A DNA stretch of 46,405 bases from Leptospira ainlahdjerensis (GTDB taxonomy: Bacteria > Spirochaetota > Leptospiria > Leptospirales > Leptospiraceae). Within the stretch, counting starts at the first letter, position 1. Each line of letters begins with the position of its first letter. The stretch lies in assembly GCF_016919175.1 (NCBI RefSeq), contig NZ_JAFFPU010000086.1, positions 1-46,405 on the forward strand. The letters are read 5' to 3'. Below are positions 1-9,896 of the stretch, one piece after another. The translations under genes and the position numbers were made by a program. The notes beneath the pieces were generated by a model, which ran no database searches, was not told the origin of the DNA, and was given only the letters and a program-made list of their open reading frames with translations.

Positions 1-181
1 AACGAAGGAGTTCCTACTTTTTAGAAGAAGACTGTGAAAACGAAGGAGTTCCTACTTTTTAGAAGAAGACTGTGAAAGCGAAGGAGTTCCTACTTTTTAG
101 AAGAAGACTGTGAAAACGAAGGAGTTCCTACTTTTTAGAAGAAGACTGTGAAAACGAAGGAGTTCCTACTTTTTAGAAGAA
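1..181. repeat. 38-bp tandem repeat, 4.8 copies
   Basis: Copies start at 1, 39, 77, 115 and 153; the fifth stops after 29 bases at 181. The only difference I see is A to G at the second base of the copy at 77. Each unit carries the core GGAGTTCCTAC followed by a T-run. The array begins at the window edge and may extend further left. Near-perfect identity suggests recent expansion or active slippage, so this is a candidate VNTR. It is intergenic, about 390 bp upstream of the lipoprotein gene at 568. Confidence 0.95.
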
Positions 182-567
182 TCCAAAGCCCCTTCAAAGC
201 GATTTTCAGCCGACAAATCCATTCTTTCGAAATTCGAATCTAAATTTGCAGAAACATGCAAAAAAGAATTCATTTTTCTACGTTAGACGGCGTATTTTAT
301 TTCCGCAAAAATTCTGACTTACAATACGATTCACACATGATAGCACTCGATCAACCGGATGTCTTTCCCTACATTCCCTTTTTATAAAATACTCTTTTAT
401 AAATTCACATTCGGTCTTGAAAAAATAGGACTCGAATTCTTTTCTATCCATCCAAGACGAATTCACACATTCGATAGAATGAAATATTGTTCAAAGAATC
501 GTTTATTCAGTTTTTTTGCAGAAACGAAGAGAAAGGTTGAAATCCAACTAAGGAGAAAGTTAAGAAA
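182..567. other. intergenic region upstream of lipoprotein gene
   Basis: AT-rich stretch with no convincing gene; the short open frames on both strands lack ribosome sites and recognisable protein character. A similar 10-mer, ATTCACACAT, occurs near 331 and again near 460. I did not find a promoter with good -35 and -10 boxes, although the promoter of the gene at 568 should lie here. Confidence 0.5.
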
Positions 568-1509
568 ATGAAGAAAAAAATAGATTCCAAAATAACTTTT
601 CAAAGAAAAAACTCTCTGATTTCTTATCTGCAAATTCTGACTCTCCTCCTCTTTGCGACTTCTCTTCAGTTCTGTAAAATAGATTCGACTAACAGTAATT
701 TAGCGATTTTAGTCGTGGCCCTCCTCGCAGGGAACTCCCAAACCATCACCAGCGATCCCGCCGATTCTTTTATTCCGGGAGAATCTCCGAATCGACCGAT
801 CTTAAAAGAGCTAACGGTTCAAACCGCTTATCTTAATGTGGGAAGCGGAGAACAGAAAATCCAAGTGGATGTATCCTTTGAAAACAATCCACCCTCTCCA
901 ACTCTCAAAGTTTACTTAGGAAGACCGAGTCTGATGTCCCTAAACGGGGACGGAATAAGCGTACGGAACTATATGCAGGAGAAACTCAATCCGGATTCCA
1001 CGTTATTTCCGAATCGATTCAGTTTTTTTTCACCCGAAATCACACAACGTTACAAAATCATCATCGTTGCTTCCAATTCTTTTGGGAAATCTTCGAAAGA
1101 AATTATTTCTATTCCGCCGACAGCACCCGGCGGACCTTGCGCGGGAGCGCTTAACGCGCCCACTACAATCGGGAACTGTGCGGAACATTGTGTTCAAGTG
1201 GATTTAAACGGAAACACGATGGAGCTGACCGCAAAAGACACTACGGCAGCGGTTCAGGATTATTTCTATCTGGATCTGACAACTTCAACTCCTTCCGGAG
1301 GAACCGGCCCCACTCCTTTCTCTTATATAGAATTCGGCGTTGAAGAACCGCCGATTCCGGTTCCAACCGGAACCCATTCCACTCCCAAAAAAACCCTCGA
1401 TACACAAACCTATGACAACGCCTGTGTTGTTGTGAGTTCATATCGAGTTCTGGACGGGCTTGGCGGTTTTTCAGATCACTACCTAACCCAAAAAATCATC
1501 GTTCCATAA
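568..1509 (+). CDS. hypothetical lipoprotein
   Basis: The 313-aa protein has a charged N-terminus (residues 1-16), a hydrophobic segment (about 17-33) and a lipobox-like LQFC with Cys36, so it is a likely lipoprotein exported across the inner membrane. The start is supported by AAGGAG at 550-555, about 12 bases upstream of ATG. The mature part is rich in Pro, Ser, Thr and Asn, with predicted beta character and several Cys in the C-terminal half (around residues 190-215 and 285), which may form disulfides. No enzyme motif was recognised. It stands alone, with gaps on both sides. Function unknown. Confidence 0.8.
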   Translation: MKKKIDSKITFQRKNSLISYLQILTLLLFATSLQFCKIDSTNSNLAILVVALLAGNSQTITSDPADSFIPGESPNRPILKELTVQTAYLNVGSGEQKIQVDVSFENNPPSPTLKVYLGRPSLMSLNGDGISVRNYMQEKLNPDSTLFPNRFSFFSPEITQRYKIIIVASNSFGKSSKEIISIPPTAPGGPCAGALNAPTTIGNCAEHCVQVDLNGNTMELTAKDTTAAVQDYFYLDLTTSTPSGGTGPTPFSYIEFGVEEPPIPVPTGTHSTPKKTLDTQTYDNACVVVSSYRVLDGLGGFSDHYLTQKIIVP

Positions 1510-1741
1510 AAAAGTCTCAAATCGATTCTACATTGAAAAGAGCTCGAAGCGACGGAACGAAAACTTCGCGACGATTCCGAGAATCCGAATTTTATCAAAT
1601 TGTAATTTGATATTTTTCTCAAAAATTTTAATGCGACTTTCCATTTGTTCTCTGTTATCTACACAAATTCTACCGTAGAATTGGAAAACCTATGGAAGAA
1701 AACAAAAAGGACCAGAGTCCAAAATCGATTCCGAGGTAAAT

Positions 1742-4700
1742 ATGATTATCCACCCTTCTCTCTCGCAGGAAGAAACAACTTCCGATTATCATTCTCAATT
1801 CTTCAGTTACCTGGATCGGTTCGATTTTGACGGCGCCTTTAAGCTCTTATCGTCGATCTTCCAAAAGGAAGAATGTCAGAATAAAAAGGGTAAACCCACC
1901 GATTTTCATTACGAAGAAGACGCAAACTCTATAAAAAAATTATTTCAACACTTTCAAGAATTGAATACAGCGTTTCACTTTTCAGAACCTCTCGAAAGCC
2001 GTATCGGAAGAATTTTAGAAAATCTGGAAGATAGCCTTACCGAAGACAATCTCCTCAAACATCGTTTTAAGCCTTTCAACGGTTTCCTTTTTAAGATGAG
2101 CGACTATGAATTCTGCAACGCGGTGATGGACTCCATACATTTCGATTCTTCCGAAAAAAAAACGTCTTCAGCCCTCGAACTCAATCATGAGATCATCTGG
2201 GACGCTGACTCCTATCCTCCGGAAGAATCCTCCGAATATTACGATTTTATTTACGACCTCAAAGAGGGAAAATATCCGATCTCCTTTCAGGGAAAAAAAA
2301 TAAAAGGAAACGATCTCCACGTTCATACAAAATTACTTCTCTTTTCAAAAATGATAAGCGAAATCGTAGGAACTTTATTCAAGGAAGAACGATTCGCCAA
2401 AATTCCGAAGGTATTCCCGTTTTACGTTCTGATCGATTCCCAAGAATGTTACGACTATAAGGGAAAACCTTTTCTTTTGGAAATTCTTCCCGCGATCGAA
2501 CTCGAATCTTTAAAAGAGAATCCGCACTTCGCGTTGATTCAATCCTCTTCCCAAGAAAAGAATCAAACTTCCCCCGAAGAGGAGTTCCTCTTTGCGATCG
2601 ACTATCTAGAAAAACCGGATCAAAAAGAATACAAGCGTCTTCTCAAACTCGTAAATTCTCATCCAGAATGGAAAGAATTGCTCCTTATGGCGGCAAAACA
2701 ATCTCTCCAAAGAACACAAACTGTGATCGGAAAGCCTAACTGGAGAAGACCGTCCGTAAAAAATGAAATCGCCGATTCCGATCTGAGCTCCAATAAAACT
2801 TCTACTTCCGTGTTGAATGAATCGGAATTATCAGTGTTTTGGAAAAAAGTCCAACTGTATCCACCATCCTATTTTTCGAGTTTTTTCTGGAGACTCGCCG
2901 ACCTTGATCCGGATCTTCACTTGGAAACGGCAAACAATTTTCAGAAAGAAATCTTTTTAAATTCTCCCCAACCTCTCGAAGACTCCTATCAAGACGCCCT
3001 TCCATACATTCAAGAATTCTCATATACGCTGATTGATTCCTATTTGGGAATTCCAAAAAACCGAAGGGAAGAATTGGGATCCTCTTTTTCGGAAGCGCTT
3101 CTCCGTCTACAAGAACTTCCTCATCCAGGTTTTAAGTTGAGAGCCATGGAAATTCAATCGCGTCTTTCTCTAGACGACTGGGAATCTCAAATCAGTCCGA
3201 TTCTAAAAAGCGCAACCGAAGAATATCTAAAACAGATGATCGGTTTGGTCCGTTGTATGCCGGAAAAATTTCCTTGGTTCGGCGAGCCCTGGGATTTTAT
3301 CTTCGAAGATCGACTGATTCCTCTCGGCCACCAAGCCAAGGTCGTGGTTCCGGTTCTCACAGACGTTTTAGAAAGATACAATCGAGACTATTTCAATGAA
3401 GACGTTACGCGAAACCTAGCTCCCGTTTTTTACGAGATCGGTGCGGAGGATATCCACCCCCTCATCCACGAACTGCATGAAAGAAACGAATTCTATATGG
3501 AAGAATTTTATTCGAAGTGGTCCAAACAGGCGCCCGCGAATCGATGGGAAAGTTTTGCGGAAACGATCGAAAATTCTCCCGAATCCCTCAGTTCTTCCTC
3601 CGTCTGGGAGAAATTTCTCTACGACAGCCCGCCCGGTTTTCAACTCTATTACGAAAACATTGAAAAGAGAAAGGAAAGAGATTTTATTTTTCGCTCCTTT
3701 CTTCAAGCGCTTCAGGATCAACCTTTCGATCTTTTGCAAAGATTCGCTCTTTTTTATTCGGAGTCTAAAAGGAAATCCGCTAAAAAAGGAAACGAAGATT
3801 ATTTTAAAATTTTAGCGGAAACGACGGAAATTCTTAGACTTCTCAAACCGAAACTATCACTCTCAAAAGAGTTACAAGAAACCTTCGAACTCGGAATCTC
3901 CTCGAAGGCGGTGGAAGCTTTCGTGAAAAGAAAGGAAAAAACCGAAGAGATTCTCGAACAAACGTTAATCGAACTTCCCAAAAATCCGTTCTTGCTCTTT
4001 TTAAAAGTCAAAACGATCGAAACAAATTACGGATTAAAAGAGGCGATGGAAGAATTAAAAACGATCCTTCCGAATCTCTGGAAAGAAGACCACGTTCTCG
4101 ACAAAGCCTTTTTCTTATACTGTTTACAAACCCATCAAGACTGGAGTCGAATTTCCTCGGAAGAAGTTTATGCTTTTTACGATAAGGCGAACGATCTTTT
4201 CGAAAAACATTTCTATATGGATGGAAAATTTTCGGGAACGCTCGGCTCGTTTAAAATGGATCTTTTTTCGAAAGTCTTAGAGGAGGAATATTCCAAAATT
4301 ATCCTGGAAACACACGATACATTCTTAAAACAAAAAAAGGAAGAATTCAAAACACTTTCCACGTTAGACACCCTTTCCATGGAAACAATGATTTCTTATC
4401 TAAAACCTGGAAACTCTTCCTTAAATCTGATTCTTGTTTCCAAGTTGATCAAACACTCGAAACAATTCGAAACCTCCCTTTTTCAATCCTTAGAATGGGA
4501 AACCGAAGAGGAATCGATTTTTTCCTATTTAAAACTATTTTATCAAGACCCTTTTTTAAAGGAAAAACTAGTCGACCATCCTCTTTTTTTGGAACACCTT
4601 TCCTACTTCATTCGAAATTACGGAGACATCGACTCCAAAGAACTCGCAAAATCCCTTTTTCATCTTTTGAAAGAAAAGAAGAATTCAAAACCGATCGTAA

Positions 4701-5236
4701 AAGCAGTACGAACTCTGGATAATGAAACGATCATAAATAGTTTTCTTTCGATCCACTGGGCCTTTCAAAACGAAAACCAATTGGAAGAATTGGAAGAACT
4801 TACGGATCGGATTCTGCAAAAAACGGACTCACGGAAACCCGAATATGTACTGGTCGCGGGAAACCTCAGCGCAATGCACATTCTAAGCGGAAATTTGGAA
4901 AAGGCAAAGCAAATTTTTCAAAATCTTTTTTCAATGGATTGGAGTCGTTTCGATTATCAAAAAAACGAAATGGCCTTGGATATGGAAAAAATTATCGGAC
5001 CCGATATCAACGAACAATATGCGGTAATCTTTCGAAAGTATTTTGCTATGGCAAAATACAACGCCGCTTGTTTGTATTCCAAGCTGGAAGATCCGACGCG
5101 AGCGATTTCCTTTCTGAAAGAAGCGGTTTCTCTCGAACCTAAAACTTACGATCGCGAAAAGATTCAATCCGAAACCGACTTTTCAACGATCTGCGAAAAT
5201 CATACATATAAAGAATTTCTAAACTCTCTCAATTGA
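1742..5236 (+). CDS. large helical-repeat (TPR-like) protein
   Basis: The 1164-aa protein has no signal peptide or membrane segment and is probably cytoplasmic. GAGG just upstream of the ATG supports the start. It is mostly alpha-helical, with many acidic and aromatic residues. Helical pairs resembling TPRs are visible in the second half (about 740-830). The last 120 residues hold the clearest TPRs: one around a YVLVAGNLSAMHILSGNLEKA-type helix pair, and one around YFAMAKYNAACLYSKLEDP, followed by a C-terminal cap of the kind found at the end of many Leptospira TPR proteins. The N-terminal 300 residues match nothing I know. The gene is followed 9 bp later by a beta-propeller gene, so the two are probably co-transcribed and may act together. 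A scaffold role is an inference. Confidence 0.85.
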   Translation: MIIHPSLSQEETTSDYHSQFFSYLDRFDFDGAFKLLSSIFQKEECQNKKGKPTDFHYEEDANSIKKLFQHFQELNTAFHFSEPLESRIGRILENLEDSLTEDNLLKHRFKPFNGFLFKMSDYEFCNAVMDSIHFDSSEKKTSSALELNHEIIWDADSYPPEESSEYYDFIYDLKEGKYPISFQGKKIKGNDLHVHTKLLLFSKMISEIVGTLFKEERFAKIPKVFPFYVLIDSQECYDYKGKPFLLEILPAIELESLKENPHFALIQSSSQEKNQTSPEEEFLFAIDYLEKPDQKEYKRLLKLVNSHPEWKELLLMAAKQSLQRTQTVIGKPNWRRPSVKNEIADSDLSSNKTSTSVLNESELSVFWKKVQLYPPSYFSSFFWRLADLDPDLHLETANNFQKEIFLNSPQPLEDSYQDALPYIQEFSYTLIDSYLGIPKNRREELGSSFSEALLRLQELPHPGFKLRAMEIQSRLSLDDWESQISPILKSATEEYLKQMIGLVRCMPEKFPWFGEPWDFIFEDRLIPLGHQAKVVVPVLTDVLERYNRDYFNEDVTRNLAPVFYEIGAEDIHPLIHELHERNEFYMEEFYSKWSKQAPANRWESFAETIENSPESLSSSSVWEKFLYDSPPGFQLYYENIEKRKERDFIFRSFLQALQDQPFDLLQRFALFYSESKRKSAKKGNEDYFKILAETTEILRLLKPKLSLSKELQETFELGISSKAVEAFVKRKEKTEEILEQTLIELPKNPFLLFLKVKTIETNYGLKEAMEELKTILPNLWKEDHVLDKAFFLYCLQTHQDWSRISSEEVYAFYDKANDLFEKHFYMDGKFSGTLGSFKMDLFSKVLEEEYSKIILETHDTFLKQKKEEFKTLSTLDTLSMETMISYLKPGNSSLNLILVSKLIKHSKQFETSLFQSLEWETEEESIFSYLKLFYQDPFLKEKLVDHPLFLEHLSYFIRNYGDIDSKELAKSLFHLLKEKKNSKPIVKAVRTLDNETIINSFLSIHWAFQNENQLEELEELTDRILQKTDSRKPEYVLVAGNLSAMHILSGNLEKAKQIFQNLFSMDWSRFDYQKNEMALDMEKIIGPDINEQYAVIFRKYFAMAKYNAACLYSKLEDPTRAISFLKEAVSLEPKTYDREKIQSETDFSTICENHTYKEFLNSLN

Positions 5237-5245
5237 GGAAAACAA

Positions 5246-6298
5246 ATGTATAAACCGCAGTTAAAACTTCTCAAAAGAATCCCATTAAATTCTGCAAACC
5301 GTTTCGTAATTCACAAAAGTCATGCGTTCGTGTATGAGATGTACGGACTCGCGCGGGAAATCCACGTTATTGATCTGACATGTCCTGAGGATCCGAAATT
5401 AGTCGATTCGATACGATTTCAAAAATCGATCGGCAGTCTTGCCATTCACAAAGACAAGTTGTATGCGACAGAAAGCCGAAGAGCGCTTCATGTTTTTGAT
5501 CTTACCGAAATTTCCAATCCTAAGTTTATAGAATCCCATATTCTGTTGGGACACGACCTCTATGATTTGCGAATACGGGAGGAACGGGCCATTCTCGCAA
5601 TGAACTGGGAAGGGATCGGAATCGTAGATTTAAAAAAACCGAATTCGTTCCAACCGATATTTATGCAAAAATTTGATAATGGATTCGTGGAAAAACTCCT
5701 TCCTTTCCAGAATCGTTTTTTACTCACGAATAACAGAGAATTATTATATTCCATTTCCATTCTCGATGACAAATTGGATGAAATCGAAAAACGGAGCTTT
5801 CCAAATTTTAAACCTTCCAAAATATTCCCAAACGGCGAAGAAATCCTTCTCTTCGGAGAAGCAAAAAAAGGGAAAAAAGAATTTTCTTCGATTCTTCTTT
5901 TGGATAAAAATCTGCAAGCGCAAGAAGAGCCAATTGCGATTCGTCAAGAACCCGTAGATTGTCTTTCTCTTTCTGACGGAAACATCCTCTTCGGTTTTGA
6001 TCATTCGTATGAATATTTGGATCGGATCGAAAAGAAAATCCGTCCTTTATTCGAACTTTTTGAGGAAAGGGAATCCAAAACCTATGTGGAAATTCCTGCA
6101 AAAGTTTACAATCCATCCGAAAATTCGAACGAGGATCAGAACGGAGAAGAATACGATTCTCGCAAAGATAAATTGTACTGTTTTGATTCTCTGAAATACG
6201 TTACCAAAAGAGGAAATTTTTTATTCGCTACCTACGGGAACGCCTTTTTTTCCTTTTCCATTTCAGAGAATTCTTTCTTTCAAAAAATCTTAGAATGA
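5246..6298 (+). CDS. LVIVD-repeat beta-propeller protein
   Basis: The 350-aa protein begins 9 bp after the previous stop, with GAGGA in the gap as ribosome site. Residues 35-130 contain two clear LVIVD-type repeats, with IHVIDLTCPEDPKLVDSIR-like and VFDLTEISNPKFIESH blocks. Weaker blades continue through the chain, including GIVDLKKPNS near residue 130. No signal peptide is visible, so it is probably cytoplasmic, unlike many LVIVD proteins, which are secreted. It likely forms an operon with the 1164-aa helical protein. The propeller may be a binding platform; no catalytic motif was seen. Confidence 0.8.
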   Translation: MYKPQLKLLKRIPLNSANRFVIHKSHAFVYEMYGLAREIHVIDLTCPEDPKLVDSIRFQKSIGSLAIHKDKLYATESRRALHVFDLTEISNPKFIESHILLGHDLYDLRIREERAILAMNWEGIGIVDLKKPNSFQPIFMQKFDNGFVEKLLPFQNRFLLTNNRELLYSISILDDKLDEIEKRSFPNFKPSKIFPNGEEILLFGEAKKGKKEFSSILLLDKNLQAQEEPIAIRQEPVDCLSLSDGNILFGFDHSYEYLDRIEKKIRPLFELFEERESKTYVEIPAKVYNPSENSNEDQNGEEYDSRKDKLYCFDSLKYVTKRGNFLFATYGNAFFSFSISENSFFQKILE

Positions 6299-7169
6299 TT
6301 TTTAAGACCGTCTTTTCTCTGATCCTAGATCCTTTTTTGAATTTTTTAAAACATTCGAACTATGTTCGACAAATCTTTGTAAAACGAATGATTTTGTCCG
6401 CATCGCGACGAATCGGGAGTTCCACATTGATCTTTGAGGGTCCGATACAAAGGGCGAAATAACCCAGGATCACTTTTATCTATCAGTATATTCTACTTTT
6501 CGCAAGTATTAATCTCTTCTTTCCGCTTCTTTTGGATTTCAAGAAATATTCTTTTTGCGGTCTTGTGGATTCTAAGAGTTTGCCCCAGGAGCCCATCGAG
6601 CTCTCTTAGAAGCTATAAGCTGAGTTTCGCGGAATGCAGGAACTCCAATCAAAATGGAACCTCAATCAAGTGTTCGAATTTTCCGGAACCGTTATAAGGA
6701 CGAATGTGCGGAAATCGCCGGCGCATTATTCTGAACTACCGTTTCAATCGATGGCGCTTACTACGATCAGGTTTTGAGATAGGTTCTAAATGGCTTTCCA
6801 ACTCGTAAGAAGGATCGCCTGATTAGAAAGAGATTTTTGTTGAGTTCGCCCACAAAGCTCTTTCCTCAAAAAAACATTCGGAGAAATTTCCTTTTTTAAA
6901 ATGGAGGGATCTTCTCACGCGACACTGCACTGCGAAGGACGAAAATTCAAATTCTAAACTTCTAAAAACGAGTCTGGCGCTCGAGTCCCCTTTTGGGGCC
7001 GGTAGATCACCTCATTCTTAACCCAAATTCGCTCGTAAAGAATTTCCCGAACCTTCCCTCGAATTTTTTGAGAATTCCCACTCTATAAGAAGTGAATCCG
7101 AATTCTAAAAAATGAACTAAATTGAAGGTGGGCATTTGTTGTCTTTTCAAGTTATATCTTTCTAAATCA
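6299..7169. other. intergenic region, no convincing gene
   Basis: About 870 bp without a supportable gene. Short open frames exist on both strands (for example around 6434-6697) but have no ribosome site and an unusual amino-acid make-up. The G/C-rich patches around 6580-6780 look more like coding DNA than the AT-rich flanks, so a decayed gene is possible. At 6987-6998 there is a CCCC-TTTT-GGGG block that could form a 4-bp stem. No terminator with a clear U-tract was found after the propeller gene. Confidence 0.4.
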
Positions 7170-9566
7170 ATGAAACAACATTCCAATTCCAAACACCCTT
7201 TGATTTCATTTTTGTTTTTGATCCTTATCTGTCTGCTGCTCGTAGCTTGTGTTCCGAAGCCCGATGGAAGTTCTTTTATTGATACGGCAGTTTTTTCCAA
7301 TTATCTGACCAACGCTCAAACTCCGATCCAACTTAGGGTTCGGGTAAAAGGGCTTGCGAACGGCGCGTCTTTTACGATCTCGGATCAGGATTCCGAAAAC
7401 CTGTCGATCACGGGAAACGGAGATTTTGAATTTTTGAAAAAGAAATCGAAGTATTCCGAATTTACGATTTCAATTCTTTCTCAACCGGTCACGACCCCGA
7501 GCCAAACCTGCGTCATTACCAATCCTACGGGAATTTTAAGTCCCGATTCTAATCTTGTCGAGATCAACTGCGGAACGAAATTTTTCGCTCTCAATCTCAA
7601 TGTTTTTGGAATTGCAAGCTCCGCGACCGGAACTCTTTCCGTTCGAAACGGAGCGGTAGATACCCTGAATCTTACGACCGACGGAACCTATTCCTTTTCG
7701 GCTCAGGTTCCCGATTTAGGTTCTTATTCAGCCGCGATTCTTTCAAATCCGAACAAACACAATTGTATCCTGGAACCGGTTCCTGCAGCCGCAGGAACCG
7801 TCAACGGCGCACCCGTGACACTCAACGTGAATTGTTTGAGTCTGATTGATTCATTGCCAGTCGATCAAACTGTGATCGGTCCGAATGACAATCTGATTTT
7901 TACATTTTCAAAACCGGTCACGCCGATGAGCTGTAATTTTGTCGCTCCGCCTGCGACGTGTTTGGCGGACCTGAGCGCAGCCGCCCTCGTACCGGTCGCC
8001 GCAAACTATAGCGGAAATCGACTTACGATCAGCCCTAACCCAAACTGGAATAACGGTCTTAGGCAGTGCCTCCAACTCGCGGGTTGTACGGAAGCGGGAA
8101 CCAATCGTCCTTTCAATCTTCCTCGACCCACGAGTTACGCGGTTACGAATCAGATAAAGTACGTGAGCGCGGGAGGCGCAGTCGCGGGCGCTTGTAGCAC
8201 CGTCGCGACGGCTTGCGCGAGTATTCAATATGCGATTTCTCAGTGTAATGTTCTTTCTCCTTGTTTCGTTCTCGTTTCTCAAGGAGTTTACTCCATCGCT
8301 ACGATCCCAGACCGGATTATGTTGATCGACCGACTGCAACTTTTAGGAGGATTTAGACCCGACTTTCAATTTCGAGATACTACCGCCTTTCAGACCACGA
8401 TTCGGGACGACGTAGCGGGCGGCGTCTGCGGTGCGAACGACCCCACGTCCTGTACTCCGATCGCAGGCGGCGCCCTCGCTCTCACGTCAGACATCCTGAT
8501 TCAAGGTTTTACGATCATTACCAATTCGAATAACCAAGTTTCGACGGGAATCTGGTTGAATAATATCAATACGGGCGCGAGCTCGCTTTCGATAGACGGA
8601 AACATCATTCTCGGTTCCAATTCCGCGACCCCCTACGCCCTGATGCTTACAAGATCGGGGGTTTATGCTTCCAGCGTTTCCCCATCCTTTGTAGTTTCTG
8701 GAAATTATATTTTAGGCGGGAGCGGCAACTCTATGTCGGTCGGCCTACGTTTGTTAAATGGAACACAAGGTCTGGTTTTGAATAACTCGATCAGCGCCGG
8801 TTCTCACTTAAATCTAAACGACGGTCTCGACTCTTCTATAGGAATTACGGTCAACAACGCTGTGAACAATACGACTCAATCTTTGGTGATCGCGAATAAC
8901 ATCATCAACGCTTTTCATGTCAACGGAACTCCTCCAGTTACGGCTACAACTTCAAGCGGTATCCAGGCACTATCGATCAACTCTCCGAACTTTTACGTTT
9001 TACACAATACGATCTACGGAGGAAGCGGAACCACCCGTTCTTACGGAATCCATCACCAATCTACCGGACCTCTGAATGTAAACGTGGTCAACAATCAGTT
9101 TAGTACGAATCCTACCGCGACCAATCGGATTTGTATGAACTATGACGTCAACAGCGTGAACGCCGGATCCGATATCCGAGGAAATAACTTTCTCGGATGT
9201 AACATTCCGGTCCAAACCTTTCCCGGCGGAACCTTCCGTCTTTGCGGACCGGAACCCGCCAACCTGAGGGAATCAAATTTTTGTATCACCCTTCTTACGA
9301 ATTTGGCCGCGAGGAATTTCAGTCACGATCCGCTTTTTCCAACACCGACCGGAAATCTGGATGTTTTTCTTCTAAACTCGAACTCACGATGTAACTCGGT
9401 TTACGGAGGAGTTGATCCCGGATATCCTTTTCCTCTTTCACAAATCTATCAGCGTGATATCCGAGGCGCTACGAGGACGGCGAACGTCCTTCCAGCCCCG
9501 GTTCCGACCGGCTCTTTCGGATATTCGATCGGAGCTTTCGAATACAACGGAAGTTGCACTCCTTGA
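7170..9566 (+). CDS. secreted beta-helix lipoprotein
   Basis: I chose the ATG at 7170 (798 aa) because it gives a proper lipoprotein signal: basic start, hydrophobic stretch, then LLVAC with Cys27. An in-frame TTG at 7122 would add 16 residues before the signal. No strong ribosome site is visible for either. The mature part starts with repeated beta-sandwich-like segments (about 60-250) with paired Cys. From about residue 330 to 700 come rungs of a right-handed parallel beta-helix, seen as repeated short blocks such as DGNIILGSN, SGNYILGGSG, LNNSISAGS, ANNIINAF, HNTIYGGSG and RGNNFLGC. This is typical of DUF1565 or pectate-lyase-like surface proteins. The C-terminus ends in IGAFEY, a common ending in this fold. 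GC looks higher than in the flanks. A surface-exposed location is inferred; the ligand is unknown. Confidence 0.85.
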   Translation: MKQHSNSKHPLISFLFLILICLLLVACVPKPDGSSFIDTAVFSNYLTNAQTPIQLRVRVKGLANGASFTISDQDSENLSITGNGDFEFLKKKSKYSEFTISILSQPVTTPSQTCVITNPTGILSPDSNLVEINCGTKFFALNLNVFGIASSATGTLSVRNGAVDTLNLTTDGTYSFSAQVPDLGSYSAAILSNPNKHNCILEPVPAAAGTVNGAPVTLNVNCLSLIDSLPVDQTVIGPNDNLIFTFSKPVTPMSCNFVAPPATCLADLSAAALVPVAANYSGNRLTISPNPNWNNGLRQCLQLAGCTEAGTNRPFNLPRPTSYAVTNQIKYVSAGGAVAGACSTVATACASIQYAISQCNVLSPCFVLVSQGVYSIATIPDRIMLIDRLQLLGGFRPDFQFRDTTAFQTTIRDDVAGGVCGANDPTSCTPIAGGALALTSDILIQGFTIITNSNNQVSTGIWLNNINTGASSLSIDGNIILGSNSATPYALMLTRSGVYASSVSPSFVVSGNYILGGSGNSMSVGLRLLNGTQGLVLNNSISAGSHLNLNDGLDSSIGITVNNAVNNTTQSLVIANNIINAFHVNGTPPVTATTSSGIQALSINSPNFYVLHNTIYGGSGTTRSYGIHHQSTGPLNVNVVNNQFSTNPTATNRICMNYDVNSVNAGSDIRGNNFLGCNIPVQTFPGGTFRLCGPEPANLRESNFCITLLTNLAARNFSHDPLFPTPTGNLDVFLLNSNSRCNSVYGGVDPGYPFPLSQIYQRDIRGATRTANVLPAPVPTGSFGYSIGAFEYNGSCTP

Positions 9567-9584
9567 TGCTGATATTTTTTCATT

Positions 9585-9598
9585 TTAGAATATTCTAA
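9585..9598. repeat. perfect 14-bp palindrome TTAGAATATTCTAA
   Basis: A perfect AT-rich palindrome 19 bp after the stop of the beta-helix lipoprotein gene. It resembles half-site pairs used by PerR/Fur-type repressors but has one base fewer than the usual PerR box and sits downstream of a gene, so an operator role is doubtful. It could also form a weak hairpin at the transcript end, though the following T-run is interrupted. Confidence 0.35.
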
Positions 9599-9816
9599 GA
9601 TTCTAATTTTTACTGGATCGAATTCGCTCGAAAAAAAGGAAATTCCGTTCGAATTCTTTCTCAAAAAAAATATTACAGGATGGAGTGCCGCTTTTTCCCG
9701 ATCTTAGTTCCTCTTTAAAAAAGCATATCTTTACCCACAAGTTGTCTATATCTTCGGAGAATCTGTCGGAACTACGACGGCTCCTCCGTGAAAGTCGCGC
9801 GCCCCGCCCTGATCTT

Positions 9817-9837
9817 GGGTGGTGGGGCGGGTGGTGG
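9817..9837 (+). repeat. G-rich stretch with quadruplex potential
   Basis: Six runs of two to four G lie within 21 bases. A C-rich block, CCCCGCCC at 9802-9809, lies just upstream and can pair with GGGCGGG over 7 bp. The stretch could therefore form a hairpin or a two-layer quadruplex. It contrasts sharply with the AT-rich surroundings. Confidence 0.5.
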
Positions 9838-9896
9838 AAAAATTCCGGAAATTTTCCTCTATCACAGAATTTCACTTTTTACAAGTCAAAATTCCC

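Noticed and set aside
9585..9598. Palindrome TTAGAATATTCTAA as a PerR/Fur operator
   Set aside because: It has 14 rather than 15 bases and lies downstream of a gene rather than at a promoter; kept only as a repeat.
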